Assembly: GCF_024124765.2 (NCBI RefSeq)
Contig: NZ_JAMXSR020000002.1
Coordinates: forward strand, 3,554,001 to 3,618,000
Direction: 5' to 3'
DNA: 64,000 nt
Origin: Sphingomonas sp. H160509
GTDB taxonomy: Bacteria; Pseudomonadota; Alphaproteobacteria; Sphingomonadales; Sphingomonadaceae
Each line of letters opens with the position of its first letter. Within the stretch, counting starts at the first letter, position 1. Made by a program: the position numbers and the translations under genes. The notes beneath the pieces are model-generated. The model was not told the DNA's origin. It saw only the letters and a list, made by a program, of their open reading frames with translations, and made no database searches. Positions 38,602-46,558 of the stretch are shown one piece after another.

Positions 38602-39376
38602 CTAACTCACCGCGAAGGCCCGCTTTTTGCCGCACGCCGTACACCCCGGATCCTTGGGCAGGCGAGATCGTACGAAAGCGTAGCGCGAGCAGGTCGATCA
38701 GCAGCAATTTGCCGGCAGGATCGTCGCCGAACGGCGCGATCGCCCGGAGTACCTCGAGCGCAGCCAAGCTGCCGATCACGCCGGTGACAGGGCCGAGTAC
38801 GCCGTCTTCCGCGCAACTCGTCTCTGCGCGCTCAGGGTCTTCGCCGACGAAGCAGCGGTAGCACGGCTTGTCCGCTTCCCAGCCGCGATAGGTTGCGAGC
38901 TGTCCCTCGAACTGCCCGACCGCAGCCGACACGAGCGGGACTTTCATGGCATGCGCGGCATCCGCGACCCGAAAGCGCGTCGTGAAATTGTCGCAGCCAT
39001 CGAGCACCACGTCCGCCCCGGCTAGCAGCGCGGCGACGTTGTCGGCATCGATGCGTTGACGGTGCGTATCGACCGAAACGTGCGGATTGATCCGGCTTAC
39101 GGCGGCTGCCGCTGCGTCGACCTTGGCGATACCGGTATCCGCGGTGGTGAAGATCGTCTGGCGCTGAAGATTGGAGGGTTCGACGCTGTCGTCGTCGATC
39201 AGGATCAGCCGGCCGACGCCGGCTGCACCCAGATACTGGATCGCAGGCGAGCCGATGCCGCCTGCGCCGACGATCGCGACGGTCGCCGCCTTCAACCGCG
39301 CCTGTCCCGTGCCGCCGAATTCCTTGAGGACGATATGCCGTGCATACCGGGCGAGTTCGTCGTCGGAGAGGATCAT
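38602..39376 (-). CDS. moeB: Molybdopterin-synthase adenylyltransferase MoeB/ThiF family (frameshifted near 3' end)
   Basis: About 257 residues. ATP-dependent adenylylation of the C-terminus of a sulfur-carrier protein (MoaD or ThiS type). Starts MILSDDELARYARHIVLKEF; nucleotide fold VAIVGAGGIGSPAIQYLGA, DNFTTRF, zinc pair in KPCYRCF and, after correction, PGCTACGKKRAF. One extra base near 38661-38664 hides the true end RTISLPKDPGCTACG and stop TAG at 38602-38604, letting the frame run into the downstream gene. Start overlaps the stop of the preceding gene by four bases (39373-39376). Confidence 0.9.
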
Positions 39377-39801
39377 GCGCCCCAGGCGAACGTCAGGCTG
39401 GTACGGTACCAGGTGTCGGCGTCCGCATCGACGACATCGATCGAATCGCGCGCGCCCAGGATCACGCCTGCGGCATATTGCTCGACTGTCGGGCAGTCGA
39501 TCGCCCGCGGCGTCACGCGGCGGACCCTGCCGTCGGGGGGTAACGAGCACTGCAAGGTCGACGGTTAGGGCCCAACCCTGAGACGTGCGCACGACATGCG
39601 CGCAGCGACCGGCGACGACTTCGCCGTGCACATAGGCGGAAGTGTTGGCGAGCGTCGTCGCCTGCCCCCCGGATGCGTAGGATCGGAAGCGTGCTCCAAT
39701 CCTGAGGCGGCATCGCGCTGGCCATTGGCGTGGCCGGTGCGGCGGGAGCCAGGACCGGCGCCGCCGCAGTCTGGAGCAGGAGGAGGGAGGGCGGCGATCA
39801 T
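39373..39801 (-). CDS. Exported hypothetical protein (three frameshifts)
   Basis: Reconstructed protein of about 142 residues. It is hidden because the frame shifts three times: near 39788-39790 (extra C in a CTCC repeat), at the G6/C6 run 39665-39670 and at a C6 run near 39535-39540. Corrected, it begins MIAALLLLLQTAAAPVLAPA, a signal peptide, continues with DWSTLPILRI, TLANTSAYVHGEVVAGRCAH, TSQGWALTVDLAVLVTPDG, and ends DTWYRTSLTFAWGA. Start and stop overlap dut and moeB by four bases each, so it is a real operon member. Conserved Cys residues could form one disulfide. Function unknown. Confidence 0.7.
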
Positions 39802-40235
39802 CGGCCGGTCGATCCGAAGCCGCGTGCGCCGCGCAGGGTGTCGTCGAGCGTCGCGACTTCGTCGAGCGTGGCTCGAAGGACGACTGCGGGGACGAGCTGC
39901 GCGATCCGGTCGCCGCGCGCGATCGCGAACGGTTCCTGCCCGAGGTTGGCGAGGATCACCTTCACTTCGCCGCGATAGTCGCTGTCGATCGTGCCCGGCG
40001 TGTTGAGGCAGGTGACGCCGTGCTTGAACGCAAGGCCGGAGCGCGGTCGGACCTGGACCTCGTGGCCAGCGGGAATGGCGATCGCAAAGCCGGTCGCGAC
40101 GGCGGCGCGCGCGCCGGGGGCGAGCGTCAGTTCCTCGGCAGCGACGACGTCCATCCCGGCGGCACCCTCGGTCGCATAGGCAGGCAACGGCAGGCCCTCG
40201 CCGTGCGGCAGGCGCTTCAGTTCGATGCGGATCAT
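39798..40235 (-). CDS. dut: Deoxyuridine 5'-triphosphate nucleotidohydrolase
   Basis: 145 residues, intact. It hydrolyses dUTP to dUMP, limiting uracil in DNA. Trimeric dUTPase motifs in order: AAGMDVVAAE, PRSGLAFKHGV, GTIDSDYRGE, ARGDRIAQLVPA and the C-terminal RGARGFGSTG that closes the active site. Coupled by a 4-nt overlap with coaBC upstream (40232-40235) and with the exported-protein gene downstream. Confidence 0.97.
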   Translation of the reverse strand: MIRIELKRLPHGEGLPLPAYATEGAAGMDVVAAEELTLAPGARAAVATGFAIAIPAGHEVQVRPRSGLAFKHGVTCLNTPGTIDSDYRGEVKVILANLGQEPFAIARGDRIAQLVPAVVLRATLDEVATLDDTLRGARGFGSTGR

Positions 40236-41420
40236 GATGCGGCTTCTAGCGCATCGGCGATGCGGTCCGCCAGTCGTGCGGCGACCGCGTCCTTGGGCAG
40301 GCGCTCCCAGCTCTCGACGCCGGCTTCGGTGACGAGGTGGACGCTATTGTTCGCCCCGCCCATCACGTCGCCCGAGACGTCGTTGGCGACGATCCAGTCG
40401 GCGGTCTTGCGAATGCGCTTGGCGGTGGCGTGCTCGATTACCCGCTCGGTCTCGGCGGCGAAGCCGACAAGCAGGCGAGGGCGGTATGGGCTACGCGCCA
40501 GAGTCGCCAGAATATCGGGGTTCTCCGCTAGCGTCAGCGTCGGGGTGGCATCGCCCTTCTTGATCTTCTGCGGGACGGACTCGACGTGCCAGTCCGCGAC
40601 GGCGGCGACCATGACGGCGGCGTCGGCGGGCAGCGCGCGATCAACCGCGTCCGCCATCTCCCGAGCCGTCTTGACGTCGATCCGGCCGACGCCCTGCGGT
40701 GTCGGCAGCGTCACAGGGCCAGCGATTAGCGTCACGCGTGCGCCAAGCCGTGCGAGCGCTGCAGCGATCGCAAAGCCCTGTTTCCCCGACGAACGGTTGG
40801 CGATGTAGCGGACCGGGTCGATCGGCTCGTGCGTCGGTCCGGCGGTGACGAGGATATGGCGCCCTGCCAGCCGCTTCGGCGGGGCAGGGGCGAGCGTTGC
40901 TTCGATCGCGGCGACGATCGCGGGGGGCTCGGGCAGGCGGCCGGGGCCATATTCGCCGCACGCCATGATGCCTTCGTCCGGCGTCATCACCGTCACGCCG
41001 TCGGCACGAAGCTGCGCCACGTTGCGAACGGTGGCAGCATGGCTCCACATGCGGACGTTCATCGCCGGCGCCACCAGGACCGGCGTATCGGTCGCGAGCA
41101 GCAACGTCGTCGCGAGGTCGTTCGCGAGCCCTGCCGTCATCCGCGCCATCAGGTCTGCGGTGGCGGGCGCGACGACGATCAGGTCGGCCTCGCGGCTGAG
41201 TTGGATATGGCCCATCTCGGCCTCGTCCTTGAGATCCCAGAGCGTCGTGTAGACCTTGTCCTCGCTGAGCGCGGCGAGCGTCATCGGCGTGACGAAATGA
41301 TGCGCCGCCTCGGTCATCACGCACCGCACCGCGTACCCCCCGCGTCTTGAGCAGGCGGATCAGCTCGGCGGCCTTGTAGGCGGCGATCCCGCCACCGACG
41401 ATCAGGAGGATGCGTTTCAT
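40232..41420 (-). CDS. coaBC: Bifunctional phosphopantothenoylcysteine decarboxylase/synthetase (frameshifted)
   Basis: About 395 residues. Two steps of coenzyme A synthesis. The CoaC part has the flavoprotein start MKRILLIVGGGIAAYKAAEL, VAPAMNVRMW and ADGVTVMTPDEGIMACGEYG. The CoaB part has LVTAGPTHEPIDPVRYIANR, SSGKQGFAIA, AAVADWHVE, KIKKGD and NDVSGDVMGGANN. The frame breaks at C6 (41336-41341); removing one base restores KTRGYAVRCVMTEAAHHF. Essential gene, so a sequencing error is likely. Confidence 0.95.
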
Positions 41421-41430
41421 GCTCGCAGCT

Positions 41431-42486
41431 CTAGCGGATTACGCGCGTCACCGTAATGCGCCGCGTATCACTGGCGGCAGCGATCATGTCACGCAGGCCG
41501 TCGACCGCGAACGCCAGGCCGACCAGCAGCACCGGCGTGGTCATCAGCGCCCAGTAGAAATTGTCGCTCCGCGCGAATAGCGAGATCAGCGCGGCGTAGG
41601 CGGCGAACACGACGAGCGCGCGCGTCGCGACCGCATCGCGCCACGCGAGCCAGCCGAACAGCGCGGTGCCAAGAACGAGCGAGGCGAGCCACTGCGGCAG
41701 GATGTCGAGCCCCGACGAGATCGTTGCAAGCCTGACGTAGAAGCCAAACCCCTCGAGCCCGCTCCACCCCTGAGACACCCGGTCGAGCGGACCGCTGACC
41801 AGCGACACCGCGTGCGCATGGGCGGCAAGCACCACGGCGAAGACCCCTATCGCCCCGAGCCACCCCAGCGTCTCGCGCCGCTCGCCCTCGATCAACGCGA
41901 ACACCGCCATGATCGCGACGTACAGCAACGCCGTCTCGCGGATCAGCATTGCCGATAGCCCGAACGCGACCGCAGGTAGCCAATGACCTGGACGGCGCAA
42001 CGCCAGCGATAGCGCGATCAACGGCCCCGCCCAGACTTCGTGGAACACCACGAAGCTGGGATCGAGGTTCACGGAAAGCGCGGCGACGGCCAGCAAGCCA
42101 GCCACACCGAGCGGCACAAGGCCGGTCATTTCCGGACGGAGCCGCGCGACCCAGGCGAGGATCGTTCCGACGCACAACGCCAATAGCAACAGGTTCACCA
42201 GTATCGAGGGCAACGCTGCTTGAACGACCGCCAAGGTCGGCAGCCGAACCGCAAAGAACGGCTTCAGCGGATAATGTCCCATGCGCTGCGTTTCGGCGGC
42301 GACGGCGTAATAGGGCGAACCGCCACGCACGCCGGCGACGATCGTATCGTACAGCAGCAGGTCCGTCCGTCCGGGTGGCGGGGCATCGTATGCAATGGAG
42401 GTTGAGGCGCCCACGTCGACGCTAGGCCGCGGGCCGGGCGAGACGATCGCGCTGAGGCAGGCCGCCAGGAATACCAGGAACAGCAC
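41431..42486 (-). CDS. Multi-pass membrane protein of unknown function
   Basis: About 351 residues from a GTG at 42486 (no good ribosome site; the upstream frame is blocked by a stop 81 bases further). Roughly nine transmembrane helices, with a short periplasmic loop after the first that contains LLLYDTIVAGVRGGSPYYAV. The arrangement resembles polyprenyl-phosphate-dependent glycosyltransferases or polymerases of the membrane type, but no diagnostic catalytic motif is evident. It lies between ubiB and coaBC on the same strand. Confidence 0.7.
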   Translation of the reverse strand: MLFLVFLAACLSAIVSPGPRPSVDVGASTSIAYDAPPPGRTDLLLYDTIVAGVRGGSPYYAVAAETQRMGHYPLKPFFAVRLPTLAVVQAALPSILVNLLLLALCVGTILAWVARLRPEMTGLVPLGVAGLLAVAALSVNLDPSFVVFHEVWAGPLIALSLALRRPGHWLPAVAFGLSAMLIRETALLYVAIMAVFALIEGERRETLGWLGAIGVFAVVLAAHAHAVSLVSGPLDRVSQGWSGLEGFGFYVRLATISSGLDILPQWLASLVLGTALFGWLAWRDAVATRALVVFAAYAALISLFARSDNFYWALMTTPVLLVGLAFAVDGLRDMIAAASDTRRITVTRVIR

Positions 42487-42578
42487 GAGGCCGATCCGAG
42501 GCCTGCGCCGACGGCATGCCCGCGAACCGGGTCGCGCGGGTCGTCCATAACGGAGCGCCGCGACGCGTCTTCATGCCC

Positions 42579-44111
42579 TCAACCAAACAGCAGCGTCGTC
42601 ACGACCCCGGCGGCGGCCGCGAGCACCGCGACCAGGCCGTAACGCCACCCCCCACCGATCCGAATCACTTCGATCTCGCGCAGTGGCATCGTCGGCGGTG
42701 CGCCACCGGGGGCAGGGTAATGCGCCTCGATCCGGCGGACCAGTTCGGGAAGCCGGGTCAGCGTGCGGAAATCCTCGATCAGGCGGTCGGCGATCATCGC
42801 TTCTGGTCCGAGCTCGCCACGGATCCAGTCGCGGACGAACGGCTCGGCGGCTTCCCACAGGTTGATGTCGGGGTTGAGGCTGGTCGCGACGCCTTCGACC
42901 ATCACCATCGTCTTCTGGAGCAGCAGCAGATGCGGCTGCGTCACCATGTCGAAATCACGCGTGATCGAGAACAGGCTGTCGAGCATCATGCCGATCGACA
43001 TGTCCTTGACCGGCAGCCCCCGCATCGGCTCGCCGACCGCGCGCAAGGCGGTAGCGAATTCGGCGACGTCGTGGTGTGCGGGGACGTAGCCTGCTTCGAA
43101 ATGGATCTCGGCGACGCGCTTATAGTTGCCGGTGATCAGGCCGTAGAGAATTTCTGCGAGCCAGACGCGCGCGCGGCGGTCGATCCGGCCCATGATGCCG
43201 AAGTCGATCGCGGCGATGCGGTTGCCGGGGAGCGCGAACAGGTTTCCCTGGTGCATGTCGGCGTGGAAGAACCCATCGGCGATCGCCTGGCGCAGGAACG
43301 CGCGGACCAATGTCTGCGCGAGCGCGGGGAGGTCGTAGCCGGCGGCGACCAGCGCCGCGCGGTCGGACAGCTTGATGCCGTCGATCCACTCGATCGTCAT
43401 GACCTTCGCGGTCGAGCGCGCCCAGTCGATCGCGGGGATGACGAAATCGGGCTCGGCGGTCATGCCCTCCGCGAGTTCCGAGGCGGACGCAGCTTCGCGG
43501 CGGAAATTCAGTTCGCGGAGAGTCCAGCGCTTGAACGTCTCGATCGTCAGGCGCGGGCGCAGGCGCATCGCCTCGGGGCTGAGCGCCTCGAGCTGCGCTG
43601 CGGCCCAGCTATAGGTGTCGATAGCGCGCGCGAAATCGTCCTCGACGCCGGGGCGAAGGACTTTCACCGCGACCTGACGGCCATCGGTGGTGACCGCGCG
43701 GTGGACCTGCGCGATCGACGCAGCGCCGACCGGGATCGGTTCGATCCGCGAGAACAACGTCTCCAGCGGCTTGCCGAAGCTCGCCAGCATCGCCGCCTCG
43801 ATCGTCTCGTAGGGGACGGGAGAGAGCCGGTCCTGCAACCTCAGCAAGTCATGCGCAGCGTCTTCGCCGACGAGATCCGGCCGCGTCGCGAGCGTCTGCC
43901 CCAGCTTGATCGCCGCGGGTCCGATCGCCTGGAACGCATCTGCATAGCGCGGCACCTCGGGGACGCGCGCGCCGAACCGCGCGATCCGTGCGAGGCGGCG
44001 GACAGGGGGCGGGGTGTTGGGGTCGCGCTCGATCCCGCGCAGCGCGCCGTGGCGTGCGAGAATGCGACCCCATTTGAGGAGGCGCCAGACGTGCGTGGTG
44101 GAAGCCGTCAC
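42579..44111 (-). CDS. ubiB: Ubiquinone biosynthesis protein kinase-like UbiB
   Basis: 510 residues. Atypical ABC1/ADCK kinase-like ATPase needed for ubiquinone synthesis. Motifs: IKLGQTLATRPDLVG (KxGQ motif), PVGAASIAQVHRAV (Ala-rich loop replacing the Gly-rich loop), VAVKVLRPGV, FFHADMHQGNLF and AAIDFGIMGRID. Two C-terminal helices (YGLVAVLAAAAGVVTTLLFG at the end) anchor it in the membrane. GTG 44111 is chosen because it lies eight bases after the ubiE stop and gives the family N-terminus. Confidence 0.94.
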   Translation of the reverse strand: MTASTTHVWRLLKWGRILARHGALRGIERDPNTPPPVRRLARIARFGARVPEVPRYADAFQAIGPAAIKLGQTLATRPDLVGEDAAHDLLRLQDRLSPVPYETIEAAMLASFGKPLETLFSRIEPIPVGAASIAQVHRAVTTDGRQVAVKVLRPGVEDDFARAIDTYSWAAAQLEALSPEAMRLRPRLTIETFKRWTLRELNFRREAASASELAEGMTAEPDFVIPAIDWARSTAKVMTIEWIDGIKLSDRAALVAAGYDLPALAQTLVRAFLRQAIADGFFHADMHQGNLFALPGNRIAAIDFGIMGRIDRRARVWLAEILYGLITGNYKRVAEIHFEAGYVPAHHDVAEFATALRAVGEPMRGLPVKDMSIGMMLDSLFSITRDFDMVTQPHLLLLQKTMVMVEGVATSLNPDINLWEAAEPFVRDWIRGELGPEAMIADRLIEDFRTLTRLPELVRRIEAHYPAPGGAPPTMPLREIEVIRIGGGWRYGLVAVLAAAAGVVTTLLFG

Positions 44112-44118
44112 AGTTGGA

Positions 44119-44883
44119 TCAAATCTTCCAGCCGCTGTGGATCGCAACGAGCCCACCCAGAAGAGGCTCGACCTTCGTCTGCACGAAGCCGGCATCCGCG
44201 ATCATGCCCTTGAACTTGGGCATGTCGGGGAAGCGGCGGATCGATTCGATCAGGTAGCGATAGCTGTCCGCATCCTGTGCGAGAAGCTGGCCGAGCTTCG
44301 GGACCATCTTGTGCGAATAGGCGTCGTACACCTCGGCGAACCCGGGCCAGACGGTGGTCGAGAATTCCAGGCAGTAGAACCGCCCGCCACGGCGCAGGAC
44401 GCGGTGCGCCTCGCGGAGAGCTTTCGGGATATCCGTCACGTTACGGATGCCGAACGCAATCGTGTAGGCGTCGAAGAACTTGTCGGGGAAGGTCAGCGTT
44501 TCCGCGTTCGCTTCGGTCCAGACAAGGCCGTCGATGCCGCGCTTCTGCGCGCGCTGCATGCCGACTTCGAGCATCTGCGGGTTGATGTCGGCGACCGTGA
44601 TCGACGCGCCCGACGGCTCCATGCGGAACGCGATGTCGCCCGTGCCGCCTGCCATGTCGAGGATCTGCTCGCCTTCGCGCGGCTTTACGCGGCGGACGAA
44701 GCGGTCCTTCCACAGGCGGTGCATGCCGCCCGACATCGCATCGTTCATCAGGTCGTATTTCCCTGCGACGTTCGAGAAGACGCCGCCGACGCGGGCGGTC
44801 TTCTCGGTGGCGGGGATGTCTTCGTAGCCGAAGGAGACGGTATCGGGCGTGAGTGCGGGCGCGGGCGCGATCAAGTCGTTCAT
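44119..44883 (-). CDS. ubiE: Ubiquinone/menaquinone biosynthesis C-methyltransferase UbiE
   Basis: 254 residues. SAM-dependent C-methylation of the ubiquinone ring precursor. The SAM site is ILDMAGGTGDIAFRM; other family segments are VFSNVAGKYDLMNDAMSGG, AFGIRNVTDIPKALREAHRV and YRYLIESIRRFPDM. ATG 44883 is preferred to an upstream in-frame ATG at 44925. First gene of the ubiE-ubiB unit and divergent from mutM. Confidence 0.96.
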   Translation of the reverse strand: MNDLIAPAPALTPDTVSFGYEDIPATEKTARVGGVFSNVAGKYDLMNDAMSGGMHRLWKDRFVRRVKPREGEQILDMAGGTGDIAFRMEPSGASITVADINPQMLEVGMQRAQKRGIDGLVWTEANAETLTFPDKFFDAYTIAFGIRNVTDIPKALREAHRVLRRGGRFYCLEFSTTVWPGFAEVYDAYSHKMVPKLGQLLAQDADSYRYLIESIRRFPDMPKFKGMIADAGFVQTKVEPLLGGLVAIHSGWKI

Positions 44884-44939
44884 ATCCTGCGCTCTAGCCG
44901 CGCCTTGTGGCGCGAGCAAACGCAACCTAGCTGCAAACC

Positions 44940-45755
44940 GTGCCAGAATTACCAGAAGTCGAAACCACCGTGCGCGGGCTTGAGCCCGTGCTGAAGGGCC
45001 AGCGCCTGACCTCGGTCGAGCCGCGCCGCGCCGACTTGCGCAAAGCGATCCCGGTCGACCTGCGCCAGCGAATGACCGGGGCGACCGTTACGCATCTGGG
45101 CCGCCGCGCCAAATACGGGCTGATCGATACCGATCGCGGCGATACGCTCGTCTTCCATCTCGGCATGTCGGGGCGCTGGCGAGTCGATCCGAGCGAATTG
45201 CTGGCGCACGATCATCTGCTGATCGGCACCGAGGCGGGGCGGACGGTCGCGCTCAACGATCCGCGGCGATTCGGCTTTCTCGATCTGTGGGCGAGCGATG
45301 ACATCGCCAATTATCCGCCGTTCCTCAGTATGGGGCCGGAGCCGCTCGGCCCCGACCTGACCGCGGCGTATTTGCTCGAGGCGCTCGAAGGGCGGGGGGC
45401 GTCGATCAAGGCGATGCTGCTCGACCAGCGAATCGTCGCGGGTCTCGGCAACATCTATGTGTGCGAAGCGCTGCACATGGCGAAGATCGCGCCGTCACGC
45501 GCGGCGGGGCGGATCTCGCTATTTCGGCTCGAGCGACTCGTCGAGGCGATTCGGACGGTTCTGACGGCGGCGATCCTTGCGGGTGGGTCTTCGCTTCGCG
45601 ACTATGTACGACCCGATGGCGAACTCGGCTATTTCTCCAAGCAATGGCGCGTCTATGGGCGTGAAGGCGAGCCGTGCGAATGTGGTGCTACCGTGAAGCG
45701 GCGGACGGAGGGCGGGCGCTCGACGTTCTGGTGTCCGAAGTGCCAACGCGGTTGA
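44940..45755 (+). CDS. mutM: Formamidopyrimidine-DNA glycosylase
   Basis: 271 residues from a GTG start. Removes 8-oxoguanine and other oxidised purines and cleaves the abasic site. The N-terminal PELPEVE stretch supplies the catalytic Pro and Glu; HLGMSGRWRV follows, then the helix-two-turn-helix region LGNIYVCEALH, and a C-terminal zinc finger with four Cys (CECGATVKR and FWCPKCQRG). No interruption. Confidence 0.96.
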   Translation: MPELPEVETTVRGLEPVLKGQRLTSVEPRRADLRKAIPVDLRQRMTGATVTHLGRRAKYGLIDTDRGDTLVFHLGMSGRWRVDPSELLAHDHLLIGTEAGRTVALNDPRRFGFLDLWASDDIANYPPFLSMGPEPLGPDLTAAYLLEALEGRGASIKAMLLDQRIVAGLGNIYVCEALHMAKIAPSRAAGRISLFRLERLVEAIRTVLTAAILAGGSSLRDYVRPDGELGYFSKQWRVYGREGEPCECGATVKRRTEGGRSTFWCPKCQRG

Positions 45756-45807
45756 GCCTATTAGTTGACGGGCTAGCACAAAGTGGGTAGGGCCGCGGCT
45801 TCGAGAG

Positions 45808-45837
45808 GGCGTAGGAGCAATCCGGCGCCCCTTTTTA
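45808..45837 (+). terminator. Hairpin with T-run between mutM and rpsT
   Basis: GGGCG / CGCCC stem with an inner GGA/TCC pairing, followed by CTTTTT. It ends only 25 bases before the rpsT start, so it may terminate mutM or lie in the rpsT leader; a TTGACG box at 45765 upstream makes the second possible. Confidence 0.6.
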
Positions 45838-45862
45838 TTCATTCGAACATCCAGAGGGCTTC

Positions 45863-46126
45863 ATGGCGAACACGCCGCAGGCGAAAAAGCGTATCCGTCG
45901 CAACGACCGTCGCGCGGAAGTGAACGGCAACCGCGTCGGTCGTATCCGTACCTTCATCAAGAAGGTCGAGGCCGCACTGGCTTCGGGCGACAAGGGCGCA
46001 GCGACCACCGCACTCGCAGCGGCACAGCCTGAGCTCCAGCGTGGCGTCGCCAAGGGCGTGCTGCACAAGAACACCGCGAGCCGCAAGTTCGCGCGTCTGA
46101 CCAAGGCCGTGACCGGGCTCGCCTAA
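45863..46126 (+). CDS. rpsT: 30S ribosomal protein S20
   Basis: 87 residues, highly basic, with the typical MANTPQAKKRIRRNDRRAEVN start and the C-terminal KGVLHKNTASRKFARLTK. A primary rRNA-binding protein of the small subunit. AGAGGGC lies upstream of the ATG. A good intrinsic terminator follows. Confidence 0.98.
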   Translation: MANTPQAKKRIRRNDRRAEVNGNRVGRIRTFIKKVEAALASGDKGAATTALAAAQPELQRGVAKGVLHKNTASRKFARLTKAVTGLA

Positions 46127-46164
46127 GCGACCGATCACTGCCAGATCATTGGCGAAGCGGATCA

Positions 46165-46193
46165 CCCGTCGGGACCTTCCCGGCGGGTTTTTT
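46165..46193 (+). terminator. Intrinsic terminator of rpsT
   Basis: 10-bp stem CCCGTCGGGA / TCCCGGCGGG with one U-G pair and a 3-nt loop, followed by six T. Confidence 0.9.
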
Positions 46194-46558
46194 GCGTCTG
46201 CGAAGGGAACCGGCGGGGAGTCCGCATAACCCTAGGATTCGCCACGATTCGTGTGGTCGAGAATCACGTCACGCAATCGCGGAAATTGCAAAAAATGCGT
46301 AAAGACAGCGACTTATAAAAATATCGACGCATTTCCGCGGCTTGGTCAAGTCAACCCGCTTTATTTCGAAAATGTGACGCGTCGGGGCCTTGCTAGGATC
46401 GTCGATCGCTTCATAACGGGGCTCACAGCGACGGTGGTTTCCACCGCTGCATCAACAAACAGGGCGAAGATGCCGGATGACCCTTGGGGTCGTCAGGGGG
46501 ACCATTTTCTGTCGGGACTATATCACCCGCGCGAGCAATCTCGCGGGGTCGGAGAAGT
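46194..46558 (+). promoter_or_regulatory. dnaA upstream region with GANTC cluster and AT-rich inverted repeat
   Basis: About 365 bases without a gene. Four GANTC sites (46218, 46236, 46246, 46261) fall within 48 bases. Next comes an AT-rich segment flanked by the inverted repeat CGCGGAAAT (46278-46286) and ATTTCCGCG (46331-46339), with a nested AAATGCG / CGCATTT pair. A hairpin GATGACC / GGTCGTC lies at about 46475-46493. No clear 9-mer DnaA boxes of the TTATCCACA type were found, so an origin is not claimed. Confidence 0.6.

Noticed and set aside
46194..46558. Replication origin upstream of dnaA
   Set aside because: An AT-rich inverted repeat is present but no cluster of DnaA boxes was found, and alphaproteobacterial origins are often not beside dnaA.
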